From Candidatus Uhrbacteria bacterium RIFOXYB12_FULL_58_10 (GTDB lineage: Bacteria; Patescibacteriota; Patescibacteriia; UBA9934; GWF2-40-263), in the NCBI GenBank assembly GCA_943357275.1, contig CALRGL010000031.1, positions 1 to 11,582 of the forward strand: DNA of 11,582 nt, read 5' to 3'. Shown here piece by piece: positions 1 to 6,968 of this stretch (the stretch's first letter is position 1; the number at the start of each line of letters is the position of its first letter). Under the pieces are notes generated by a model. The model had not been told where the DNA came from. It saw nothing but the letters and a program-made list of their open reading frames with translations, and did no database searches. The position numbers were made by a program, and so were the translations under genes.

Positions 1-150
1 ATCTTCTTTGCCAAGCATTTGTTGTCCCATGCCACCCAATTCATTATCTTGTGCATCACTAAACATGCCAGCTGATGTATCAGTTGACTGTGGTGGTCTA
101 CGGTAAGCTGGTGGTTTTTCGATTCCGCTTGAGAGACCTGCGATGCCCAT
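1..150 (-). CDS. Unrecognised protein, N-terminal 50 residues only (runs off the left edge)
   Basis: An open frame on the minus strand begins with ATG at 150-148 and continues through base 1, giving 50 residues. I do not recognise it. The visible part is low in hydrophobic residues and rich in Gly, Pro, Gln, Ser and Met, with a Pro/Arg stretch at residues 13-20 (PPAYRRPP) and a Gly/Met-rich part at 39-46. It looks flexible and soluble, with no signal peptide or membrane segment. It starts 8 bases after the clpC stop codon, so it is probably the fourth gene of the lemA-htpX-clpC transcript. An in-frame GTG at 159-157 overlaps the clpC stop (TAGTG) and could be the true start, adding three residues. 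No SD site precedes either start. I call it a gene because of its position and the uninterrupted frame, not because of any family match. Confidence 0.6.
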   Translation of the reverse strand, partial: MGIAGLSSGIEKPPAYRRPPQSTDTSAGMFSDAQDNELGGMGQQMLGKED

Positions 151-158
151 AAGAGTCA

Positions 159-2645
159 CTAGGTTCGAGCCTTGGCAACAGTAATGTTTTTGCCTTTCAA
201 AGAAACGTGTAAACGCTTTGGACGATCGGCTTTGGTGAGACGTTCGGCAATGCGTGTTTCAATGTGTTTTTGAATGGTTTGTCGAATCGTTCTGGCACCG
301 TGTTTTGGATTGAGATGTTTTGAAAGATGTCCAAACACGGCTTTGTCAACAGAAAGAGTCACACCATTTTGTTTTACACGAGTAATCATCTCTAAGAGTT
401 GTTTATCAAAAATCTGTTTCAACGCTTCGGTTGAAAGAGGATCAAAAACACACACGTGGTCAATGCGATTTAACAGTTCTGGTCGGAAGCGTTCCTCGAG
501 TTCTCGACGAACGTCTTCGTTCAACCCCATTGTACGCATTTTATCGGATTCGATAAAGCCAAGACCGCCTTGTTCAAAGCGTTCGAGTCCTACGTTTGAG
601 GTCATCACAACAATCGTGTTTCTAAAATTGATCGTACGACCGGTTGCGTCCGTAAGTTCTCCTTCTTCTAAAATTTGAAGCAAGAGGTTTTGCACGTCAC
701 GATGAGATTTTTCAAGCTCATCAAATAAAACCAAGCTGTAAGGTTTTTGTTTAATGCGATCTGTGAGATTGGACTGTTCTTTGTATCCGACATATCCCGC
801 TGGTGCACCAATGAGTTTACTTGCAGTAAAGCCTTCGGAATATTCAGACATGTCCAAACGGATAAGATGTTTTTCATCCAAGAAAAATTCTTTGGCAATG
901 GCTTTGGCAAGTTCTGTTTTTCCAACGCCGGATGGACCTAAAAAGAGCAGGGAAGCCAATGGACGATTTGGATGGGCAATGCCTGTTTTGGCACGTCGAA
1001 GCGCACCTGCCGCTGTTTCAACAGCAAGGTCTTGTCCAATAATATGGGTCTTGAGTTTGTCTTCAATCAGACGTGCCTGTTCTTGGCTTTCTGCGAGAAG
1101 TTGTTCAAGAGGAATACCTGTTGCACTAGCAATAATCCCAGCAACGTCACGCGCACTGATCACGGGAACAACAGCTTCCTCATCTAAAACCGTGCTGATT
1201 GCAAGATTGTTTTTGAGAACAGCTTCCTCGTCTTTAAGAGCGACAGCATCATCGTAGCGTTCTTCCATCACAGCAATTCGTTTGCGTTCACGAAGATCTT
1301 GAAGAGCACGTTCTAGTTGTCGTTTACGCTCTGTTGGACCAGGTTGCATGTGGGCAATCCGAACACGAGCCGATGCTTCGTCGATGATATCGATGGCTTT
1401 GTCTGGTAATTGTTTGTTTTGAATGTAGCGTCCAGAAAGTTTTGCTGCTTGTTCAATGGCTTCTGGTGCAATGCGTACGTTGTGAAAGGCTTCGTAGTAC
1501 GGAGCAATACCATGCAAAATTTCAATGGCTTTTTCTGCACTTGGTTCTTCAACAGTGATTGGTTGGAATCGACGTTCAAGTGCGCTGTCTGATTCGATTT
1601 GTTTTTTGAATTCGTTTGGTGTGGTTGCTCCAATACAACGAATTTCTCCCCGAGCAAGCGAGGGTTTGAGCATGTTGGCTGCGTCCATAGAACCAGATGC
1701 AGAACCAGCTCCAACAATGGTATGAAGTTCATCAATGAACAAAATAACATCACTGTTTTGTTTAACTTCTTCGATGATTTGTTTGAGACGACTTTCAAAT
1801 TCACCTCGATACATGGTTCCGGCAACAACCAGAGCCATGTCTAAAGCAAAGATTCGTTTGTTTTGTAAAAAGGGAGGTACGGTTCCTTCCAAAATTTGTT
1901 TCGCAAGTCCTTCTACAATGGCGGTTTTTCCAACTCCTGGTTCTCCGACAAGCAGTGGGTTGTTTTTTGTACGACGTGCAAGAATCTCCATGAGACGTTG
2001 AATTTCTTGCTCACGACCAATCACTGGATTCACATCCTTTTGTAGTTCGACGGACGTAAGTTCGCGAGCGAAATATTCAAGAGCCTGCATTTTGTCTGGA
2101 GTAGAAGATTCTTGTTTTGTTGTTGAAGATGGGTCTTGTTTTGTTCCGTTTTCAGCTGGAATAATTTCAGACAGTTCAGGAAATTTTGTAGCTGATTTTA
2201 AGACAAGAGCTAATTGAGATTTGATTGTCTTTACTTCCACGGAAATGGAATGAAAAAACGATTCGATGTCACCGTCGTTTGCTTGAATGATTCCGGACAA
2301 CAAATGTTCTGTGCCAACATAACGGTGACCGTAGACGTTTGCCGTGAGCACCGCTTTTTCTACAATGCGTTTTGCTTCGTCCGATAACTGAAGAGCCAGT
2401 TGTTGGTCCGTGTTGATTGTTTTTGGACTGAGTTTGGCTGAACCAATCAGTTTACGAAGATCCGTTTGTTTGACTCCCGTCTTTTTCAAAACCTCTGCAC
2501 CAATACTGCCTTTTTGTGTTCCAAGCGCCCAGAGCAAATGTTCTGGTTCGATGGTTTTCTGATTGATTTCAACAACAAAACACAGTGCTCGCGTGAGAAC
2601 GTTTTTGAGATGTGAGGAAAATTTGTCGACAATGTCTTGTCCCAT
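159..2645 (-). CDS. clpC: ClpC-type AAA+ ATPase, unfoldase subunit of the Clp protease
   Basis: This 828-residue protein is a full-length class I Clp/Hsp100 ATPase. Such rings use ATP to unfold proteins and thread them into the ClpP protease in the cytosol. Two Clp N repeats lie at about 1-150 (EHLL at 35-38 and 113-116), then a loose Ser/Thr/Gln linker at 160-185. The first AAA+ module has Walker A GEPGVGKT (234-241), Walker B ILFIDE (301-306), a YRGEFE pore loop (279-284) and ERRF (357-360). A charged UVR-like helix pair at about 440-480 marks ClpC rather than ClpA or ClpB. The second module has GPSGVGKT (570-577), pore loop GYVGY (617-621), Walker B LVLFDE (638-643), MTSN (681-684) and GAR (783-785). 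LGF at 695-697 fits the ClpP-docking loop, so a protease role is likely, although clpP is not in the window. It starts 9 bases after htpX, without an SD site. Confidence 0.96.
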   Translation of the reverse strand: MGQDIVDKFSSHLKNVLTRALCFVVEINQKTIEPEHLLWALGTQKGSIGAEVLKKTGVKQTDLRKLIGSAKLSPKTINTDQQLALQLSDEAKRIVEKAVLTANVYGHRYVGTEHLLSGIIQANDGDIESFFHSISVEVKTIKSQLALVLKSATKFPELSEIIPAENGTKQDPSSTTKQESSTPDKMQALEYFARELTSVELQKDVNPVIGREQEIQRLMEILARRTKNNPLLVGEPGVGKTAIVEGLAKQILEGTVPPFLQNKRIFALDMALVVAGTMYRGEFESRLKQIIEEVKQNSDVILFIDELHTIVGAGSASGSMDAANMLKPSLARGEIRCIGATTPNEFKKQIESDSALERRFQPITVEEPSAEKAIEILHGIAPYYEAFHNVRIAPEAIEQAAKLSGRYIQNKQLPDKAIDIIDEASARVRIAHMQPGPTERKRQLERALQDLRERKRIAVMEERYDDAVALKDEEAVLKNNLAISTVLDEEAVVPVISARDVAGIIASATGIPLEQLLAESQEQARLIEDKLKTHIIGQDLAVETAAGALRRAKTGIAHPNRPLASLLFLGPSGVGKTELAKAIAKEFFLDEKHLIRLDMSEYSEGFTASKLIGAPAGYVGYKEQSNLTDRIKQKPYSLVLFDELEKSHRDVQNLLLQILEEGELTDATGRTINFRNTIVVMTSNVGLERFEQGGLGFIESDKMRTMGLNEDVRRELEERFRPELLNRIDHVCVFDPLSTEALKQIFDKQLLEMITRVKQNGVTLSVDKAVFGHLSKHLNPKHGARTIRQTIQKHIETRIAERLTKADRPKRLHVSLKGKNITVAKART

Positions 2646-2654
2646 GAAAAAAAG

Positions 2655-3536
2655 TTACAGGCTTCTTAGTTTGGCAATACGATCCAGAATAGGTGGATGT
2701 GTGCTAAAGAGTTGTTCGAATTTTTTTGTGACGTGTGGATCAAACGGATTGGCGAGAAACAAATGTGCTGTTGCGTGATTGGCTTGTTTGAGTGGACGGT
2801 CCTGCTGGGCGATCTTTTCAAGGGCACTGGCAAGACCTTCTGGATGACGAGTGAGAAGCACGGCAGAAGCGTCCGCGAGATATTCGCGTGATCGTGAAAC
2901 AGCAAGCTTGATGAGTTCTGCAAAGACTGGTGACAAGATAGCTAGGACAAGACCAATGACGAGCAGAAATCCAGTAGATTTTGCGTCATCCGAGTCTCGA
3001 CTTCCAAAAAACATGGATCGTGTCATCCAATCACTTAACAGGAGAATCACCCCGACAAGCACAACAACAATAGTCATCACTCGAATATCATAGTTACGAA
3101 TGTGTGAAAGTTCGTGAGCGAGTACGCCTTCGAGTTCCAACTTGCTCATGATTTGCATAAGACCTGTTGTCACACAAATACTTGCGTGCTGAGGGTCTCG
3201 TCCTGTTGCAAAGGCGTTCGCGGCTTGGTCTTGAATAATGTAGACCTTTGGCATGGGCATTCCTGAGGCGATCGTGAGATTTTCAACAAGTCGATAAAGT
3301 TCCGGGGAATCTTGTTTCTGAATCTCTTTTGCACCAGAGGCTAAGAGAGCAATCGCATCGCCTTTGTAATAACTAAACAAGGTCATGCAGGTTGAGAGGA
3401 TTACTGCAGCAATAATCCCAAACGATGGATCACCAATCCAGGCTCCAAAGACCCAGCCTAAAAGAACGATCACAACAGTGAACAAAGACATGAGAAACCA
3501 GGTCTTGCGTTTGTTTGCGTCGATCTCGTTGTACAT
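2655..3536 (-). CDS. htpX: HtpX-family membrane zinc metalloprotease (M48)
   Basis: At 293 residues this equals the length of E. coli HtpX. The family are inner-membrane zinc endopeptidases that degrade damaged membrane proteins, with the active site facing the cytosol. Two hydrophobic segments lie near the N-terminus (about 13-31 and 37-54). The zinc motif HELSH is at 141-145, preceded by the family block NAFATGRDPQHA (107-118). Two more hydrophobic stretches follow at about 153-168 and 188-207. The third zinc ligand is probably Glu218 in SRSREYLAD (214-222), and the conserved STHPP is at 278-282. All catalytic residues are present. The start ATG follows the lemA stop after only three bases, so translation is probably coupled; no SD site is visible. 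It lies between lemA and clpC, which suggests joint expression of envelope and cytosolic quality control. Confidence 0.96.
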   Translation of the reverse strand: MYNEIDANKRKTWFLMSLFTVVIVLLGWVFGAWIGDPSFGIIAAVILSTCMTLFSYYKGDAIALLASGAKEIQKQDSPELYRLVENLTIASGMPMPKVYIIQDQAANAFATGRDPQHASICVTTGLMQIMSKLELEGVLAHELSHIRNYDIRVMTIVVVLVGVILLLSDWMTRSMFFGSRDSDDAKSTGFLLVIGLVLAILSPVFAELIKLAVSRSREYLADASAVLLTRHPEGLASALEKIAQQDRPLKQANHATAHLFLANPFDPHVTKKFEQLFSTHPPILDRIAKLRSL

Positions 3537-3539
3537 AGA

Positions 3540-4091
3540 TTAGAATTGCACTTCTGGTTTTTGGAGTTCAACGTCCGGTGCGTCGAAGAAGTCGTGCTTT
3601 GTGAAACCGAATAGGTTTGTGATCAAGTTGGTTGGGAAGACTTGTAGTTTTGTGTTGTAGTCACGAACGTTGCCATTGTAAAATCGGCGGGAAGAAGAAA
3701 TTTTGTCTTCTGCGTCTGTGAGTTCGTGTTGAAGGTGCAAGAAACTTTGTGCTGCTTGAAGTTGTGGATAGCTTTCTGCAACAGCGAATAACGATTTGAG
3801 CGTATCACTGAGTTGATTTTCAGCGGCTGCGTGATCTTTCATAGAACGAGCGCTCATGGCAGCTGTACGAGCTTCTGTCACTTTGGTAAACACGCCTTCT
3901 TCATGTTTGGCATAGCCTTTGACCGTATTCACCAAGTTTGGAATCAAATCGTAGCGACGCTTCATCTGTACCTCAATATCAGACCAGGCTTCGTCCACTC
4001 GATTGCGTCCAGCGATCAGACCGTTATATGTTAAAATAAGCCAGAACAAAACGAGAGCAATCACACCCACAAGAATCCAAGTGAGTTCCAT
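3540..4091 (-). CDS. lemA: LemA family membrane protein
   Basis: A 183-residue protein with the typical LemA layout and length. It has a short N-terminus, one membrane segment at about 5-21, and a long helical soluble part. Conserved family stretches are YNGLI (22-26), the block around RRYDLIPNLVNTVKGYAKHE (45-64), AESYPQL (105-111), FYNGNVRDYN (137-146) and a final FP-N-GF region (152-163). LemA proteins are membrane-anchored helical bundles whose molecular role is poorly defined. In many bacteria the gene sits beside htpX, as it does here, which suggests a shared function in membrane protein quality control; that link is inferred from context. It is the first gene of the minus-strand operon, with a promoter 38 bases upstream. 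The start has no SD site. Confidence 0.95.
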   Translation of the reverse strand: MELTWILVGVIALVLFWLILTYNGLIAGRNRVDEAWSDIEVQMKRRYDLIPNLVNTVKGYAKHEEGVFTKVTEARTAAMSARSMKDHAAAENQLSDTLKSLFAVAESYPQLQAAQSFLHLQHELTDAEDKISSSRRFYNGNVRDYNTKLQVFPTNLITNLFGFTKHDFFDAPDVELQKPEVQF

Positions 4092-4128
4092 ACGATTTTT
4101 TGCTTTAAAAAGATGAATTTACCTTTGT

Positions 4129-4157
4129 AGATTAGCGAATTTACCCTTATTCGTCAA
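4129..4157 (-). promoter_or_regulatory. Promoter for the lemA-htpX-clpC operon
   Basis: On the minus strand, TTGACG (4157-4152, five of six matches to the -35 consensus) is followed by exactly 17 bases and then TAATCT (4134-4129), which keeps the key T, A and final T of a -10 box. Transcription would start near 4122, giving a leader of about 30 bases before lemA. The -35 box lies only 5 bases from the start codon of the divergent phosphomannomutase gene, so the two transcription units share this 71-base gap and might interfere. I could not find an equally good plus-strand promoter here. Confidence 0.6.
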
Positions 4158-4162
4158 AGATT

Positions 4163-5536
4163 ATGACCATCCCAAGACAGATATTTAAGATGTACGATAT
4201 TCGAGGGCTTTCTGAAACGGAAATTACGCCAGAATTAGCGGAAAAGATCGGTCGGGCGTTTGCGGTTCTTTTAAAACAAGAAGTCACAGATCATCCTCTG
4301 ACGATTGCGGTTGGAAAAGACATGCGAGAAACCTCACCAGCCTATCAAGAGGCTTTGACCCAAGGTCTTCGTAAAAGCGGGGTGAATGTGATCGATGTTG
4401 GGCTTGTTTCGACTCCGGCTTTTTACTTTTCTGTTGGTTATTTGAAAGCTGATGGGGGAGTGATGGTGAGTGCTTCTCATAATCCAGCTGAATATAACGG
4501 ATTCAAACTGACGCGAGCGAGCGCGATTCCAGTCAGCGGAGACACAGGAATTCAAACGATTGCGGATTTGGTTGAAGCAGATCAGTTTGAAGATGCTCTT
4601 GAGATGGGAACGATGAAAACGTTTGAAGCCATTCCCGAGCTTTCCGCTGAAGCTGAATTTGCCTCAGCAGGCCACCGATCCATCAAGAAATTCAAGATTG
4701 TCGCGGACGCAGCAAACGGAATGGGGGCGCAATATCTGGATGAGTTCTTTAAAATGGTTGATGCGGACGTTACTCGCCTGTACTGGGATTTCGATGGAAG
4801 TTTTCCAAATCACGAAGCCGATCCGTTTAAAGATGAGAATACGCGAGAGCTTGAACAAAAGGTTCTTGAGCTTGGTGCGGACTTGGGAATTGCTACTGAT
4901 GGGGACGGAGATCGTATTTTCTTTATTGATGACAAAGGCAAGAAAGTTCCACCAGCGGTTTTGCGAGGACTGCTTGCACAGATTGTTCTTCGTGATCACC
5001 CAGGAGCTACGATTTGTTATGACATTCGACCAGGAAAAATTACGCCAGATTTAATTTTGGAATCAGGTGGAGTTCCGTCGGTCACACGTGTCGGTCATTC
5101 GCTGATTAAAGAACAGATGCGATCTGTCAGCGCACCCTTTGGTGGAGAATCCAGCGGTCATTTCTTTTACGAGTTTCCAACCGGAACGTACGAAGGTCCT
5201 GTAACCGTTGCAACACAAATCTTACAAGAGATTACCGAGCGAGCAGTGCCATTTTCCAAAATCGTTGAACCGCTTGGATCGCGTTATGTGCATTCTGGGG
5301 AAATAAATTTCGTTGTGAACGACAAAGAATCAACGATTCAAGAGATTAAAGAAACTTATCAATCAGGGCAGTTAAGCGAACTCGATGGGATCTCAATTGC
5401 GTATCCAGACGTTTGGTTCAATGTGCGTGGAAGTAACACAGAACCAAAATTACGACTTAATCTTGAAGCTGTTGATCGAGAGACGATGGAGAAACATCGA
5501 GATGAGATTGTTGCGATTATTAGAAAACATCAGTAG
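4163..5536 (+). CDS. manB: Phosphomannomutase/phosphoglucomutase (alpha-D-phosphohexomutase family)
   Basis: A complete 457-residue enzyme that moves a phosphate between the C6 and C1 hydroxyls of mannose or glucose, supplying sugar 1-phosphates for nucleotide sugars and surface polysaccharide. All four active-site loops are visible: the phosphoserine loop SASHNPAEYNGFK (103-115, catalytic Ser105), the magnesium loop DGDGDR (246-251), the sugar-specificity loop GGESSGH (327-333) and the C-terminal phosphate-binding loop RGSNTEP (422-428). The N-terminus IFKMYDIRG (7-15) is typical of PMM/PGM-type enzymes. GExSGH favours PMM/PGM activity over phosphoglucosamine mutase, but dual mannose/glucose use cannot be settled from sequence. 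It is first in a two-gene unit with tyrS and divergent from lemA. The start is the first ATG in a strongly conserved N-terminus; no SD site is seen. Confidence 0.93.
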   Translation: MTIPRQIFKMYDIRGLSETEITPELAEKIGRAFAVLLKQEVTDHPLTIAVGKDMRETSPAYQEALTQGLRKSGVNVIDVGLVSTPAFYFSVGYLKADGGVMVSASHNPAEYNGFKLTRASAIPVSGDTGIQTIADLVEADQFEDALEMGTMKTFEAIPELSAEAEFASAGHRSIKKFKIVADAANGMGAQYLDEFFKMVDADVTRLYWDFDGSFPNHEADPFKDENTRELEQKVLELGADLGIATDGDGDRIFFIDDKGKKVPPAVLRGLLAQIVLRDHPGATICYDIRPGKITPDLILESGGVPSVTRVGHSLIKEQMRSVSAPFGGESSGHFFYEFPTGTYEGPVTVATQILQEITERAVPFSKIVEPLGSRYVHSGEINFVVNDKESTIQEIKETYQSGQLSELDGISIAYPDVWFNVRGSNTEPKLRLNLEAVDRETMEKHRDEIVAIIRKHQ

Positions 5537-5547
5537 ACTCAACTTAT

Positions 5548-6762
5548 ATGGAAATCAGTAGAAATGAAGAGAAAATCAACGAATTCCTCGAACGAGGGGT
5601 AGAGAACATCTTCCCAAAACGCGAGTTTGTGGAAGCGCGACTTAAAGAAGGAAAACAACTTTCCATGTACGTTGGCATCGATCCAACAGGGAGTAGTTTT
5701 CACGTTGGCCACTCGATCTTTTTGAGAAAGATGCGACAGTTTCAACAACTTGGACACAAAGTTATTTTACTCATCGGTGACTTTACGGGAATGATTGGTG
5801 ACCCAACCGACAAGTCCGCAACACGTGTTCGACTCACACGTGAACAGGTTTTGGAAAATGCAAAAACCTATAAAGAACAAGCCAGTAAGATTCTTTCGTT
5901 TGAAGGAGAAAATCCTGTGGAGATTCGCTACAACAGTGAATGGCTTGGCAAGATGAGTTTTGGTGATGTTGTTGATCTTGGGTCTTACTTTACTGTTCAA
6001 CAAATGCTTGAACGTGACATGTTTGAAAAACGCATGGAAGAAGGCAAGCCAATTTACATGCACGAATTTTTCTATCCAATGATGCAAGGCTATGATTCTG
6101 TTGCCATGGATGTCGATGGTGAGCTTGGTGGAAACGATCAAACGTTCAACATGCTTGCTGGACGCACACTCATGAAGGCCATGAAGAACAAAGAAAAATT
6201 TGTTCTCACAACCAAACTGCTTGTAGATCCAACAGGAAAGAAAATGGGAAAGAGCGAGGGGAATATGATTCGGTTCATAGATTCATCTGACGAGATGTTT
6301 GGCAAAGTCATGAGTTGGGGAGATGGAATGATGGTGGGTGGATTTGAATTGTTAACGGATGTTTCCATGGATGAAGTTGTTGCGATTTCAAAGTCACTCA
6401 TTCGCGAAGAAGCCAATCCACGAGATGTCAAAGCACGACTTGCTCGAGAAATTGTCTCTTCTTTTTACGGAGCCGAAGAAGCAGAACTCGCTAGCGATCG
6501 ATTCGACCAACTCTTTAAAGAACATGAAGTTCCAGAAGATGTCCCTGAGATGCGTATCGCTTCTTCACTGCCGATCGTCGATTTGCTTGTTGAGTCTAAA
6601 CTGGCTTCCTCAAAATCAGACGCACGTCGTTTGATTGAAGGTGGTGGGGTAAAGATAAACGAACAAGTTGTCTCCGAGATGGAATTCATGGTTGAACCAA
6701 CTGCTGAGGGAGTTCTCATTCAAAAAGGCAAACGCCACTTCGTTCGCGTGATTCTCGCCTAG
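5548..6762 (+). CDS. tyrS: Tyrosyl-tRNA synthetase
   Basis: A complete 404-residue class I aminoacyl-tRNA synthetase that charges tRNA-Tyr with tyrosine in the cytosol. The Rossmann-fold catalytic domain carries the HIGH motif as HVGH (52-55) in GIDPTGSSFHVGH, the tyrosine-site stretch QGYDS (180-184), ELGGNDQTFN (192-201) and the KMSKS loop as KMGKS (232-236). The C-terminal RNA-binding S4 domain is at about 343-402, including SKSDARRLIEGGGVKIN (355-371). All expected parts are present and the length is normal. The gene follows the phosphohexomutase after 11 bases, so the two are probably co-transcribed, though their roles are unrelated. No SD site precedes the ATG. No T-box-like leader is seen upstream. 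No clear terminator follows immediately; the first strong one is at 6906-6943. Confidence 0.97.
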   Translation: MEISRNEEKINEFLERGVENIFPKREFVEARLKEGKQLSMYVGIDPTGSSFHVGHSIFLRKMRQFQQLGHKVILLIGDFTGMIGDPTDKSATRVRLTREQVLENAKTYKEQASKILSFEGENPVEIRYNSEWLGKMSFGDVVDLGSYFTVQQMLERDMFEKRMEEGKPIYMHEFFYPMMQGYDSVAMDVDGELGGNDQTFNMLAGRTLMKAMKNKEKFVLTTKLLVDPTGKKMGKSEGNMIRFIDSSDEMFGKVMSWGDGMMVGGFELLTDVSMDEVVAISKSLIREEANPRDVKARLAREIVSSFYGAEEAELASDRFDQLFKEHEVPEDVPEMRIASSLPIVDLLVESKLASSKSDARRLIEGGGVKINEQVVSEMEFMVEPTAEGVLIQKGKRHFVRVILA

Positions 6763-6778
6763 TTTTTGGCTCAATCTA

Positions 6779-6807
6779 TTGACAATAAAAGAGACGTGTG
6801 GTTATCT
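6779..6807 (+). promoter_or_regulatory. Probable promoter of a small RNA or of the 6969 gene leader
   Basis: A perfect -35 box TTGACA (6779-6784) is followed by 17 bases and TTATCT (6802-6807), preceded by TGG so that an extended -10 element is possible. An 18-base spacer with TATCTC (6803-6808) is an alternative. The -10 box is weak, but the -35 box and spacing are very good. Transcription would start near 6813-6814, 51 bases after the tyrS stop codon. The next start codon is about 155 bases further on, with a terminator between. Confidence 0.55.
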
Positions 6808-6810
6808 CTT

Positions 6811-6937
6811 GCTGTCTGAGGTCTGGAATGTCGTGTAAATCGACAGCTGTCTCTGTGCAACGGTCAGGAACTTCGGTTCCAAGCCCGATCTTTACCTTCA
6901 GCATCCACAAAAAAACGCGCCACAGAGCGCGTTTTTT
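6811..6937 (+). ncRNA. Candidate structured RNA: free small RNA or 5' leader of the HD-domain gene
   Basis: About 125 non-coding bases lie between a TTGACA promoter and a strong terminator. Pairings that can be read directly are: hairpin TGTCG/CGACA (6829-6833 with 6841-6845, 7-base loop); hairpin GGAAC/GTTCC (6867-6871 with 6876-6880) closed by the very stable cUUCGg loop, resting on CGG/CCG (6861-6863 with 6885-6887); and an outer helix GCTG/CAGC plus GAGGT/ACCTT (6811-6814 with 6899-6902, 6818-6822 with 6894-6898). No conserved open frame is seen. I do not recognise the family. The left arm GGTCAGG (6862-6868) and the layout resemble SRP RNA domain IV, but the matching right arm AGCA is absent. 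Whether it acts alone or controls the gene at 6969 cannot be decided here. Confidence 0.45.
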
Positions 6938-6943
6938 GTTGTG
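6906..6943 (+). terminator. Strong intrinsic terminator before the HD-domain gene
   Basis: The core stem has 11 pairs: six A-T pairs and the arms CGCGC (6916-6920) and GCGCG (6927-6931), around the six-base loop CACAGA. Six T follow at 6932-6937. CACAA (6906-6910) can extend the stem with TTGTG (6939-6943) past a two-base bulge. The A tract on the left side makes it potentially active in both directions. It ends 25 bases before the ATG at 6969, so that gene needs read-through, an attenuation switch or its own promoter. Confidence 0.85.
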
Positions 6944-6968
6944 ATGATGGTAAATATTTTTACTTACT

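Noticed and set aside
754..1257. Open frame of 167 codons on the plus strand
   Set aside because: It lies antisense within clpC, gives a low-complexity Ser/Arg-rich product with no family features, and clpC is fully supported on the other strand.
1313..1828. Open frame of 171 codons on the minus strand in another frame
   Set aside because: It lies entirely inside the first AAA+ module of clpC; its product has no recognisable features.
159..2645. Calling the AAA+ protein ClpB (disaggregase)
   Set aside because: It lacks the long middle coiled-coil domain, has a short UVR-like insert instead, and carries an LGF loop as in ClpP partners.
4129..4154. Plus-strand promoter for manB (TAGATT at 4128-4133)
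   Set aside because: The -10 match is four of six and no -35 box lies at 16-18 bases, so I could not support a definite site.
6861..6890. Possible tRNA T-arm (CGGTTCCAAGCCCG)
   Set aside because: The loop does not fit TTCRANY and no acceptor, D or anticodon arms can be placed around it.
6811..6937. Calling the structured segment a standard SRP (4.5S) RNA
   Set aside because: The left arm fits, but the right-arm AGCA and the GNRA loop are missing and the two sides of the rod are of very different length. Kept only as a finding.
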